Assembly (NCBI GenBank): GCA_900550395.1
Contig: URSD01000005.1
Coordinates: 1 to 64,000 of the forward strand
DNA from: an uncultured Porphyromonadaceae bacterium
GTDB taxonomy: Bacteria > Bacteroidota > Bacteroidia > Bacteroidales > Muribaculaceae
Length of the DNA stretch: 64,000 bases
Reading direction: 5' to 3'
In this document: one piece after another, positions 1-7,277 of the stretch
Layout of the letters: the number at the start of each line of letters is the position of its first letter
Numbering within the stretch: position 1 is the first letter of the stretch
Translations under genes and position numbers: made by a program
Notes under the pieces: generated by a model
Seen by the model: only the letters and a program-made list of their open reading frames with translations
What the model was told of the DNA's origin: nothing
The model's database searches: none

Positions 1-64
1 CATGGGGTCAAAAATCAATTGTTTTCAGGGGTCAATCGCGCTTTGCCGCAGAGGGTCAATCACA
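1..64. mobile_element. Terminal repeat region of an IS21-like insertion sequence (partial)
   Basis: The hexamer GGGTCA occurs at 5-10, 29-34 and 53-58, exactly 24 bp apart, and the last two copies extend to GGGTCAAT. IS21-family elements are known to carry several spaced transposase-binding repeats near their ends and to end in TG...CA. Read on the minus strand, the region begins TGTGATTGACCC, which fits an end at about position 64. The body of the element would lie left of the window. No IstA or IstB coding is visible here, so the family assignment is inferred from the repeat architecture alone. Confidence 0.5.
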
Positions 65-510
65 CTTGGCTTTTCCACCACTCAAGAGAGCGGCCCGTAA
101 TCGGGTATTTGTCCAAGCATACCTTTTAAAAAAGCCGCAAACTCTTTCGAGAAGCGGGTGCCTTCTGCTACTAAATCCCACCGGCGGCTTACGCTCCTAC
201 CGGTCTCAGTATCAATCCACCGCCGACGCTTGATGTGGAACGACATCTTGCGTCCCCTTACAGGGTAATCTCTGACAACACTTTCTTCATAGAATCCATT
301 GGGTCTAAGCTGTTCGATATCATAGCCCTCAACTCCGTTATCGCGTTCTTCCAAAGTTACATCCAGCGTCTCCTTGGTTTTCTCTACCTTGACTACATCA
401 AAGTACTCAACCAGTTCTTCGGGCAGAAGACATTCCGCCAGCTCTATATAAGGGTTCTTTTCCATCGCAATCTGTTTTAGACTGCAAAGGTATAATTTTT
501 ATTCCGTAAA
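65..510 (-). mobile_element. Fragment of an ISAon1-type insertion sequence
   Basis: This segment holds the first ORF of an ISAon1-type element (82-465) and its upstream promoter side. A -7 box TACCTTTG lies on the minus strand at 485-492. The second ORF, which should carry the catalytic transposase, would follow to the left but is replaced by the IS21-like end at about position 64. The right boundary near 510 is inferred from where the neighbouring surface-protein reading frame resumes. Terminal inverted repeats could not be identified, so both ends are approximate. Confidence 0.45.
82..465 (-). CDS. ISAon1-family transposase, N-terminal region protein
   Basis: The 127-residue protein matches the short first ORF of ISAon1-type elements. 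It begins with a conserved MEKNPYIELA segment, and has a central RGRKMSFHIKRRRW basic block followed by W-DLVAEGTR and F-AAFLK. In this family the first ORF is a DNA-binding N-terminal part and the second, separate ORF is the transposase proper. That second ORF is not present downstream: noncoding IS21-like repeats begin within 20 bp of the stop codon. The element is therefore probably unable to transpose on its own. The ATG at 465 sits about 20 bp downstream of a -7 box (485-492). Confidence 0.8.
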   Translation of the reverse strand: MEKNPYIELAECLLPEELVEYFDVVKVEKTKETLDVTLEERDNGVEGYDIEQLRPNGFYEESVVRDYPVRGRKMSFHIKRRRWIDTETGRSVSRRWDLVAEGTRFSKEFAAFLKGMLGQIPDYGPLS

Positions 511-527
511 CACAGGTTTATTACTAT

Positions 528-1775
528 GTGCCTGAACCAGACCAAAATAAAGAAGAAAAAACTCAGGGAGAATGGTATATCGCTCCGTATGCAGCATCTT
601 CCGATTTCAAAGAGGTCAATTATGCTATAGATTGTGAGGAACTGTTGTCGGACTATGGAAGCTATGGCAAACATTATGCCGAGCCGGATTTCTTTTTTGA
701 GAACTACGGATGGTACGACAGCTCCGCACCCAATTTCGGCCGACTGAGGGGTATTCCAAGCAATACCTGGACTACGATTGTTCATGTGGTCGATGAATCC
801 ACAATGGAAATATACAACAGTTGTTGTCTATATAGAATCAACGATGTACCGGGAAAGAAATTCAAGGTAATTGACGCCGGAAACCTCGGGATATTATGCT
901 ATTCAAGCAGCGACAGTCCTATCATATACACATACGTGAAGACTCAGAATAAGTATATCCTCAGTAATGGCACGATATACACCAAGTTTGGTGATTCGTT
1001 GGCGGAAGACGGTACAAGTACGTCTCTGACACGTTTTACTCCTGATTTTTCATACGAGCCGGAAGACAACCCTTCAAAACCCGACTCATCCAACGATGCC
1101 ATTCCTCAGAAAGGCGCTCTTGATCTTGATGGTTATGTGTTGTCAGCTGTACGATTCGGGAATGAGGAATACACATTTGAATATGACTCCAAGGGACGAC
1201 TGATAAAGACTTCAAACCGTTACGGCGGCGAAGAGGATGTGTATAAAATAAATTATGAAAAGAAAACTATCACGTATACAAGTGATGGAGATGTGACAAA
1301 ATATCAGGTCAAGTTTAAACCTACAGGACAAATAACATATATGAAGGATGTTGACAGCAGTGAGTCCTGGTCGATGGAATATGACAGGGACAAGCACCTG
1401 CAAAAAGTTATATACATCGATTCATACGCTGATAAAACCGAAATTGATTTTAAGTGGGACAAATATGGAACGTTGCCGTCAATCAGCTTCAGTTATAATG
1501 ATTCGTATAGCGGCACAGCCAATATCGTATACGGAAAGGTGAAGAATGATAACGGACAGTTCTCATATTCGTTAAGTTGTGCTATGGGCAAGGATTTTGA
1601 CTGTATGACAGAACTGATCCTTGCCGGGTTGTTCGGAAAGGCTCCGGTAAGAGAGGTCAAAGAGATTGATGGGTATAGCGGAGTATTTTTCCATTCTGTA
1701 GATCAATACTACAATGGTATACTATTGAGGTGCGAATATCTTGATGACTCTATGGTAGATTATGAGTATCAATAG
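528..1775 (+). CDS. DUF4595-like surface protein, 5'-truncated
   Basis: The frame stays open upstream of the GTG at 528 back to a stop at 507, encoding TQVYYYVPEP. There is no signal peptide or lipobox, although homologous Bacteroidetes proteins are normally exported lipoproteins. The C-terminal half (from about residue 195) reads like DUF4595, a repeated beta-rich domain with the Y-FEYDSKGRL-K type motif. The N-terminal part is acidic and aromatic and I do not recognise it. The simplest reading is that insertion of the neighbouring IS removed the promoter, start and signal peptide, leaving a remnant. The function of DUF4595 proteins is unknown. A hairpin at 1848-1883 lies further downstream but is oriented for the opposing gene. 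Confidence 0.6.
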   Translation: MPEPDQNKEEKTQGEWYIAPYAASSDFKEVNYAIDCEELLSDYGSYGKHYAEPDFFFENYGWYDSSAPNFGRLRGIPSNTWTTIVHVVDESTMEIYNSCCLYRINDVPGKKFKVIDAGNLGILCYSSSDSPIIYTYVKTQNKYILSNGTIYTKFGDSLAEDGTSTSLTRFTPDFSYEPEDNPSKPDSSNDAIPQKGALDLDGYVLSAVRFGNEEYTFEYDSKGRLIKTSNRYGGEEDVYKINYEKKTITYTSDGDVTKYQVKFKPTGQITYMKDVDSSESWSMEYDRDKHLQKVIYIDSYADKTEIDFKWDKYGTLPSISFSYNDSYSGTANIVYGKVKNDNGQFSYSLSCAMGKDFDCMTELILAGLFGKAPVREVKEIDGYSGVFFHSVDQYYNGILLRCEYLDDSMVDYEYQ

Positions 1776-1847
1776 ACAGCAGAACATACTCAAAAGGGAT
1801 TAGTGCTATAGTCGGATTATTGCGGAGGTAACCATTTTCGCAACAAA

Positions 1848-1883
1848 AAGCCACCCCGCCGGATTGTGCCGGCGGGGTGGCTT
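1848..1883 (-). terminator. Rho-independent terminator of the dcp operon
   Basis: A 15-bp perfect GC-rich stem (AAGCCACCCCGCCGG at 1848-1862 with its complement at 1869-1883) has a 6-nt loop. On the minus strand it is followed by a T-run (TTTTTG). It lies 20 bp beyond the dcp stop codon. Confidence 0.85.
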
Positions 1884-1903
1884 GTATCGGGTGAGGGTGT
1901 GGT

Positions 1904-4024
1904 TTAGTCGGCGAGGCCGCGGTTGCGGAGGAGGGCTTCTACGCCGGGTTTATGGCCGCGGAAGCGTACGTAGAGGTCCATGGGGTCGGCGCTGCCGCCC
2001 ATCTCCAGGATGTTCTCCTTGAAGGATTTTGCGGTTTCGGGATCGAAAATGCCTTTTTCCTTGAACAGCTCGAAGCCGTCGGTGTCGAGTACTTCTGCCC
2101 AGAGGTAGGTGTAGTAGCCGGAGGCGTAGCCGTCGCTGCCGAAGATGTGCTTGAAGTAGGGCGAACGGTAACGGAAAGTGAGCTCGGCGGGCATGCCGAG
2201 TTCGTCGGCTACCTTCTTCTCGAAGGCGAGCACGTCGATGTCGCCCTCGGGGTTGAGCTTGCCGAACTGCAGGTCGAGGAGCGCGGCACCGGCCAGCTCG
2301 GCGGTGGCGAAGCCCTGGTTGTGGGTGGCTGCGGCCTGGAGCTTGGCGATGAGCTCGTCGGGAATCACTTCGCCGGTCTTGTAGTGGTGGGCGTAGGTGC
2401 GGAGCACTTCAGGCTCCATGGCCCAGTGCTCGTGGATCTGCGAGGGGAGTTCGACGAAGTCGCGGTCGACGTTGGTGCCGGCCTGCGATTTGTAGCGTGC
2501 GCGGGTGAGCATGCCGTGGAGTCCGTGACCGAACTCGTGGAACATGGTCTCGACCTCGTCGAGGGTCAGGAGCGAGGGCATGTCGGCTGTGGGACGCGTG
2601 AAGTTGCCGACGTTGAAGATGACGGGGCGCGAGGAAGTTCCGTCCTCGTTGGTCCACGAACCCTTGAACTCGCTCATCCATGCTCCCTGGCGCTTGCTGG
2701 GACGGGTGAAGTAGTCGGTCATGAACACGGCCACGTGCTCGCCTGTGGCGGCGTCGGTGACGTCGTAGACGTTGACTTCATCGTAGTATTTGGGGGCGTC
2801 CTTCATCTCGGTGAACTTCACGCCATAGAGACGCTCGGCCATGCCGAAGATGCCGAGGCGCACGCTGTCGACGGGGAAGTAGGCGCTGACCTGCGACTCG
2901 TCGAAGTCGTACTTCTTCTGGCGTACTTTCTCGGCATAGTAGTAATAGTCGTAGGGCTGAATCTTGAAGTCGCCTCCCTCGGCGTCGACGATGGCCTGCA
3001 TTTCTGCTACTTCTTCCTTCACCTTGGCAACGGCGGGTTTCCAGATCTGCATGAGCAGGTCCTCGGCTGCCTGAGTGGTGCCGGCCATCACGTTGTCGGT
3101 CATGTAGGACCCGAAGTCCTTGAAGCCGAGTAGGGCGGCTTTCTGAGCACGGGCCTTGAGAATCTTGTTAATGACGGGCAGGTTGTTGTTCTCGCCTTCG
3201 GTGGCCTGTGTGGTGTAGCCTTCATAGATGCGGCGGCGCAGGTCGCGGTTCTGAGCGAACTGAAGCACCGGCAGGCGGCTGGGAGCATGGAGGGTGAATA
3301 CCCACTTGCCTTCCATGCCGCGCGAGGCGGCTTCCTCGGCTGCGACGGCCACGGTGCCTGCGGGCAGACCGGCGAGGTCTTCCTTATTGTCTATGACGAC
3401 GGCGAAGGCGTTGGTAGCCTTGAGCAGATTCTTGTTGAATGCGTTGTAGAGGTCGGTGAGCTCGGCGTTTACGGCCTTGAGCTTCTCCTTATCGGCATCG
3501 CTGAGCAGGGCGCCGTTGCGGACGAAATCCTTATAGGTCTTTTCCACGAGCAGACGCTGGTCGGGTGCGAGGCCGAGGCTGTCGCGGTTGTCGTAGAGAT
3601 GCTTGACGCGGCCGAAGAGGGCGTCGTTCATCATCAGTTCGTCGGCATGTGCCTGGTAGAGCTGATGGAACTGCTCGCCTATCTCCACCATCTCGTCGGA
3701 GCTGTTACTCTCCTCCAGGGCGTAGAAGACGGGGAGGACACGGTCGAGTATGGCACCGCTGTGTTCGAGGGCCAGGATGGTGTTGTCGAACGTGGGCGTG
3801 GAGTCGTTCTCGGTGATGGCCTTGATCTCCTCGTTCTGCTGTTCGATGCCGGCCTTGAGTGCGGGCAGATAATCGTCGTAGGTGATCTGGTCGAATGGCG
3901 GAATGCCGTATTCGGTGGTGTATTCCGCGAGGAATGGATTCTCGTGCATTTTCTCTTTGTGGCAGCCCGTGGCAACGGTCATGGCCGCGGCGGCGAGCAG
4001 GGTGATGCTTAAACTGTGTTTCAT
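1904..4024 (-). CDS. dcp: M3 family peptidyl-dipeptidase Dcp, lipoprotein
   Basis: A zinc metallopeptidase of the thimet-oligopeptidase/Dcp family (M3), 706 residues, which is the usual length. The active site HEFGH lies near residue 493 within TMFHEFGHGLHG, and the conserved downstream third-ligand and substrate-binding helices are intact (FVELPSQIHEHW, FGSDGYASGYY-YLWA). The N-terminus has a hydrophobic signal ending in VATGC, a lipobox, so the enzyme should be anchored in the periplasm or outer membrane and not cytosolic as in E. coli. Dcp removes C-terminal dipeptides from oligopeptides. It is the last gene of a minus-strand operon, 10 bp after a phosphatase-fold gene, and is followed by a strong terminator. 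It probably degrades peptides released by envelope proteolysis. Confidence 0.93.
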   Translation of the reverse strand: MKHSLSITLLAAAAMTVATGCHKEKMHENPFLAEYTTEYGIPPFDQITYDDYLPALKAGIEQQNEEIKAITENDSTPTFDNTILALEHSGAILDRVLPVFYALEESNSSDEMVEIGEQFHQLYQAHADELMMNDALFGRVKHLYDNRDSLGLAPDQRLLVEKTYKDFVRNGALLSDADKEKLKAVNAELTDLYNAFNKNLLKATNAFAVVIDNKEDLAGLPAGTVAVAAEEAASRGMEGKWVFTLHAPSRLPVLQFAQNRDLRRRIYEGYTTQATEGENNNLPVINKILKARAQKAALLGFKDFGSYMTDNVMAGTTQAAEDLLMQIWKPAVAKVKEEVAEMQAIVDAEGGDFKIQPYDYYYYAEKVRQKKYDFDESQVSAYFPVDSVRLGIFGMAERLYGVKFTEMKDAPKYYDEVNVYDVTDAATGEHVAVFMTDYFTRPSKRQGAWMSEFKGSWTNEDGTSSRPVIFNVGNFTRPTADMPSLLTLDEVETMFHEFGHGLHGMLTRARYKSQAGTNVDRDFVELPSQIHEHWAMEPEVLRTYAHHYKTGEVIPDELIAKLQAAATHNQGFATAELAGAALLDLQFGKLNPEGDIDVLAFEKKVADELGMPAELTFRYRSPYFKHIFGSDGYASGYYTYLWAEVLDTDGFELFKEKGIFDPETAKSFKENILEMGGSADPMDLYVRFRGHKPGVEALLRNRGLAD

Positions 4025-4034
4025 ATCGTGATAT

Positions 4035-5168
4035 TTATCGTTTATTTTCGGTTTTGCTGTCTTCGTCCCATACGAATGTGGCTATAAGCGGTGCGTGGTC
4101 GCTGTAGCGGACATTGCCGCGGCGTATGCCGGCCGGACGCAGGCGTCCACGCCACAGCATATGGTCTATGCGGAAGTAGAATCGGTTGTCGAAGTAGGTG
4201 TATGTGGGACCGAAAGCCACTTCGGGCCAGACTTCCTTCATGCCGCAGTCGGCCAGACAGTGCAGCGTGTAGCAGCCAGGCACGTCGTTGAAATCGCCGC
4301 ATACGATGACATTCTCGCCGCCGTAGTACTCGATGTAGCGGCTGAGCATCTGTGCCTGGTCGGCACGGTGTACAGCGGCTGTCTCCAGTTTTCCGATCAG
4401 GGAGCCGCGCAGTTCGCCGAGATTTTCTTTCTTCTCAAGGCGAGTGAGACTAAGGTATTCCGCCTTATCTTCTTTTGTGAAGCTGAAGGATTGCAGATGC
4501 AGGCTGAACAGGGCCAGTCTGCGGCCTTCCACATCCACTTCCCATGCGCCCATGTCGCACCAGCCGCCGCGCCGGCGGGAATTGATGTCGAGATGAATGT
4601 TGCGCAGGGGATAGCGCGACAGGGTGACTACGCCGTGAGCCCCGAGCATGATGTAAGGGTACTTGCTCTGGAGACTGTCAAGCTGCGCCTGCGTGAAGTG
4701 GAACTGCTCTACCGGTTCGAAATAGTTCATTTCCTGCAGGCACACAATATCGGCGTCCTGGCTGAGGATATAGCTTACGGTGGGATTGACGCCGCCGGGG
4801 TATCCGCCACGGAAGTTCTTCAGCTGGCACACATTGTAGCTCATGACGGTGAAGACTCGGTCAGGCGACGTGCCGCGTGGGATTCCCGAGGATATGTTGA
4901 ACGGGCATGTGTTCCATACCATAGGCCATGCTGCCAGTATGCAGCCGATGGCTATGAGCGACGTCTTGCGCCACCAGATGAGGTCGGCGACGAGCATAAC
5001 GGCCGTTGCGGCGAGCCATCCGGGGAATGTCAGCGGCAGGACACCCATGAGTGGGCGTTCCAAAGGATTGACGTACCCGGAATAGGCCGTGACCAAGAGT
5101 GCGGCACCGAGCAGGACGTTCAGTGCCAGGACGCATGTGTTGAGTGTGTTGCGTATGGCTCTGTTCAT
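4035..5168 (-). CDS. Membrane-anchored endonuclease/exonuclease/phosphatase family protein
   Basis: 377 residues with three predicted N-terminal membrane helices (about 10-30, 40-62 and 70-88), followed by an EEP-fold catalytic domain. Diagnostic EEP motifs are present: MSYNVCQ, CLQEMN (metal-binding Glu), GDFND, RIDHML and SDHAPL (catalytic His). The family includes DNases, sphingomyelinases and phosphoinositide phosphatases, so the substrate cannot be given. With the membrane anchor and this topology the domain probably faces the periplasm. It overlaps the upstream rhomboid gene by 4 bp (ATGA), indicating translational coupling. Confidence 0.85.
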   Translation of the reverse strand: MNRAIRNTLNTCVLALNVLLGAALLVTAYSGYVNPLERPLMGVLPLTFPGWLAATAVMLVADLIWWRKTSLIAIGCILAAWPMVWNTCPFNISSGIPRGTSPDRVFTVMSYNVCQLKNFRGGYPGGVNPTVSYILSQDADIVCLQEMNYFEPVEQFHFTQAQLDSLQSKYPYIMLGAHGVVTLSRYPLRNIHLDINSRRRGGWCDMGAWEVDVEGRRLALFSLHLQSFSFTKEDKAEYLSLTRLEKKENLGELRGSLIGKLETAAVHRADQAQMLSRYIEYYGGENVIVCGDFNDVPGCYTLHCLADCGMKEVWPEVAFGPTYTYFDNRFYFRIDHMLWRGRLRPAGIRRGNVRYSDHAPLIATFVWDEDSKTENKR

Positions 5169-5908
5169 CTTTTTGTCTTGTAGGATAATTCAAACAGGCG
5201 GTGTCTGTCGCGCGCTGAAAGCGCTTCGTAGCCGGATGTCCTGACTTTATGCAGCAGGGTGTCCAGTTCGGAGTGCATGGCTTCGGCAGAGAGTTGTGTG
5301 CGGCGTCTGCGGCGCGCCAATCCGGCGAGGATGCCGAATGCGGCGCCTCCGGCATGTGCGGAGGTGGATGCTGCGCTGCCTGTGAGCCCGATGCAGAACA
5401 GGGCCACCAGCGCCGTAACTATCCATTTGAGTCTGACTTCGCCGAGCACCCACATGCGCAGCGGCAGGTCGGGGACGTCGACAGCCGTGGCAGTGGCTAC
5501 GGCCAGCACGGCGGCTGAAGAGCCCAGCAGCGATGCCGGTCCGAGGCCGGGACACAGCGTATAGACGGTAAGGAAACATACCGCACCGCATAGGGCTCCT
5601 CCGGCGAGCACAGCGGCCAGACGGCGCTGCGTGGCGTAGCCGAGCATTATGCGGCCGAAGGCATAGAGCCACAGCATGTTGAGCAGCAGGTGCATGAGAT
5701 CGGAATGGACAAAGGCATAGGTCAGCGGAGTCCAGGGCAGGGCCGCAAGTTCCGATGCCTGCGAGTGGAGCACAAGCGCCGCCATCCATGAGACGCCTAT
5801 TCCGGCCGCCGACGTGGCAAGCCCGGCGACGGTGACGAGCGCACAGGCGGTCATGACGGCGTAAAGCACGTTGCCGAGAATGTGTCTTTTAAAAGAACCA
5901 ATGGCCAT
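5165..5908 (-). CDS. Rhomboid family intramembrane serine protease (second of a tandem pair)
   Basis: A 247-residue polytopic protein of the rhomboid fold. The HSDLMHLLLNM loop near residues 68-78 corresponds to the oxyanion-side His/Asn region. The nucleophile motif reads LGSSAAV (Ser131), where family members usually have GxSG, and the catalytic His185 lies in SAHAGG. About six hydrophobic segments are visible. The C-terminus is a basic cytosolic tail. The departure from GASG to GSSA leaves the Ser-His dyad but may change specificity or activity. The gene overlaps the upstream rhomboid by 20 bp and the downstream phosphatase gene by 4 bp, so the three are surely cotranscribed. Confidence 0.85.
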   Translation of the reverse strand: MAIGSFKRHILGNVLYAVMTACALVTVAGLATSAAGIGVSWMAALVLHSQASELAALPWTPLTYAFVHSDLMHLLLNMLWLYAFGRIMLGYATQRRLAAVLAGGALCGAVCFLTVYTLCPGLGPASLLGSSAAVLAVATATAVDVPDLPLRMWVLGEVRLKWIVTALVALFCIGLTGSAASTSAHAGGAAFGILAGLARRRRRTQLSAEAMHSELDTLLHKVRTSGYEALSARDRHRLFELSYKTKR

Positions 5909-6641
5909 TGAAGGTGCCTTTCTTTTTCCAGTACAGAATCATGACGAGGCCGATGAGCATTCCTCCGAGGTGGGCGAAGTGTGCTACATTGTCGGCTACG
6001 CCGCCGAGACCGTAGGCCAGCTCAAGTACGCCATAACCTACTACGAGCCATTTGGCCTTGACGGGAATGGGGATGAACCAGATGTAGACCGGCTGGTTGG
6101 GGAAAAGCATTCCGAAAGCGAGCAGTACGCCGTAGATGGCACCAGATGCTCCCACAAGAGGCGTATTTACCAGCGCGTTAAGCGTGGCGGCCGTAGGGTC
6201 GGAGAACGTCATGTTGGTCTGTAACAGATTCCATCCCTGCTCGATGACCTGCTGTGCGGCCATGGGCGGAAGCATTGCTTCGTAGCGGCTGACGAAGATG
6301 GCGCTCACGCCTTCCTGAATGAGTCCGGCTCCTATGCCGCAGGCCATATAGTATAGGAGGAAACGCTGCGAACCCAGGGCGCGCTCGATGATGCCGCCGA
6401 ACATCAGCAGGGCGAACATGTTGAAGAACAGATGGGTGAAGCCACCGTGCAGGAACATATATGTCACCAGCTGAAATGGCTGATAGCCCGGCGACGAGAA
6501 GTAGTACATGGCGCAGTAGCGCGTGAGCGCACGGTCAATTCCGGGAATAAGAGCCATGAGTACCCATACGAAGAAGCACAGGCCGGCTATGTTTTTGGTG
6601 ACAGGCGGAAGCCGCTTGAAAAAATCGGATAAAAAATTCAT
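5889..6641 (-). CDS. Rhomboid family intramembrane serine protease (first of a tandem pair)
   Basis: 250 residues. It has a canonical rhomboid active site: Ser166 in GASGAIYG and His224 in AHLGG, plus the HGGFTHLFFNM segment (about 65-75). Rhomboids cleave transmembrane segments of other membrane proteins. A longer than usual loop (about residues 110-150) precedes the catalytic Ser and probably projects into the periplasm. The gene is the first of the operon rhomboid-rhomboid-EEP phosphatase-dcp, with a -7 box (TAATTTTG) about 60 bp upstream. Bacteroidetes often carry tandem rhomboids. The substrates are unknown. Confidence 0.9.
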   Translation of the reverse strand: MNFLSDFFKRLPPVTKNIAGLCFFVWVLMALIPGIDRALTRYCAMYYFSSPGYQPFQLVTYMFLHGGFTHLFFNMFALLMFGGIIERALGSQRFLLYYMACGIGAGLIQEGVSAIFVSRYEAMLPPMAAQQVIEQGWNLLQTNMTFSDPTAATLNALVNTPLVGASGAIYGVLLAFGMLFPNQPVYIWFIPIPVKAKWLVVGYGVLELAYGLGGVADNVAHFAHLGGMLIGLVMILYWKKKGTFNGHWFF

Positions 6642-6702
6642 ATAACAGGTATTTCCATCGGGGACGCCCCGGAGTGGGTGTATGAATGTATTCTTGCTGC
6701 TG

Positions 6703-6710
6703 CAAAATTA
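6703..6710 (-). promoter_or_regulatory. -7 box of the rhomboid-dcp operon
   Basis: TAATTTTG on the minus strand fits the Bacteroidetes TAnnTTTG consensus. It would give a leader of about 60 nt before the first rhomboid start. No clear -33 box was seen. Confidence 0.5.
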
Positions 6711-6793
6711 CAAAAAATAGCCTAAATGAAACTTGAAAACACCTGTAAAAGAAGAAAAACAACATATTACTGCATTTTTTAAGCATTTTTTTA

Positions 6794-6822
6794 TTGCAGT
6801 TTCAATTTTATGGCTATATTTG
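6794..6822 (+). promoter_or_regulatory. Promoter of the HU gene
   Basis: TTG at 6794-6796 and TATATTTG at 6815-6822 are separated by 18 bp and fit the Bacteroidetes -33/-7 pattern. They imply a leader of roughly 35 nt before the HU start at 6862. Confidence 0.65.
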
Positions 6823-6861
6823 CAGCATAATAAACAAACCAACCTATTATAAGTTATTTTT

Positions 6862-7134
6862 ATGAACAAGACTGAGCTCATCAATGCCATCGCCGAGAAG
6901 GCCAATCTGACCAAGGCTGATGCAAAGGCTGCGCTTGACGCAACCGTAGCCGCTATCTCCGAGGCCCTCGCTGCCAACGACAAAGTAGCCCTCATCGGCT
7001 TCGGCACTTTCTCTGTAAACGAGAAGGGCGAGCGCACGGGCATCAACCCCCGCACTAAAGAGACCATCACCATCGCCGCCCGCAAGACTGTCAAATTCAA
7101 GGCAGGCAGCGAGCTCAACGAGGCCGTGAAGTAA
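6862..7134 (+). CDS. hup: HU family DNA-binding protein
   Basis: A 90-residue histone-like protein of standard HU length. It starts MNKTELINAIAEKA and has the dimer-core helices, the GFGTF turn and the DNA-binding arm with the conserved R-G-NP-T segment (GINPRTKETITI), ending in a final basic helix. HU dimers bend and compact DNA and help nucleoid functions. The gene stands alone, with its own promoter and a strong terminator. The coding sequence uses strongly biased, high-expression-like codons. It is divergent from the rhomboid operon and convergent with korB. Confidence 0.95.
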   Translation: MNKTELINAIAEKANLTKADAKAALDATVAAISEALAANDKVALIGFGTFSVNEKGERTGINPRTKETITIAARKTVKFKAGSELNEAVK

Positions 7135-7150
7135 GCGTCCCGGAACGAAT

Positions 7151-7189
7151 AAAAAATCCGCAGTCTCTCAGCGAGATTGCGGATTTTTT
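7151..7189 (+). terminator. Terminator after the HU gene
   Basis: A 17-bp stem with one G-T wobble (arms 7151-7167 and 7173-7189) starts with six A and ends with six T, so it can act in both directions. It probably also stops transcription coming from korB. Confidence 0.85.
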
Positions 7190-7190
7190 A

Positions 7191-7270
7191 TACTTAATAC
7201 TTAATATTTAATACTTAATACTTAATACTTAATACTTAATACTTAATACTTAATACTTAATACTTAATAC
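7191..7270. repeat. Heptanucleotide tandem repeat (TACTTAA)11
   Basis: Eleven consecutive copies of TACTTAA run from 7191 to 7267, followed by a partial TAC. The third copy is TATTTAA. The array sits between the converging 3' ends of HU and korB, after the terminator. It contains no ORF and no obvious promoter. It could be a slipped-strand hotspot of variable copy number. Confidence 0.95.
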
Positions 7271-7277
7271 CTCAGAC

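Noticed and set aside
1952..3133. A 393-codon open frame on the plus strand opposite dcp
   Set aside because: It lies wholly antisense to a well-supported M3 peptidase. Its Val/Gly/Glu-rich composition is what results from reading the complement of codon-biased GC-rich coding DNA, and it has no family motifs.
7191..7270. CRISPR array interpretation of the short repeats
   Set aside because: The units are 7 bp and contiguous without spacers, and no cas genes are present.
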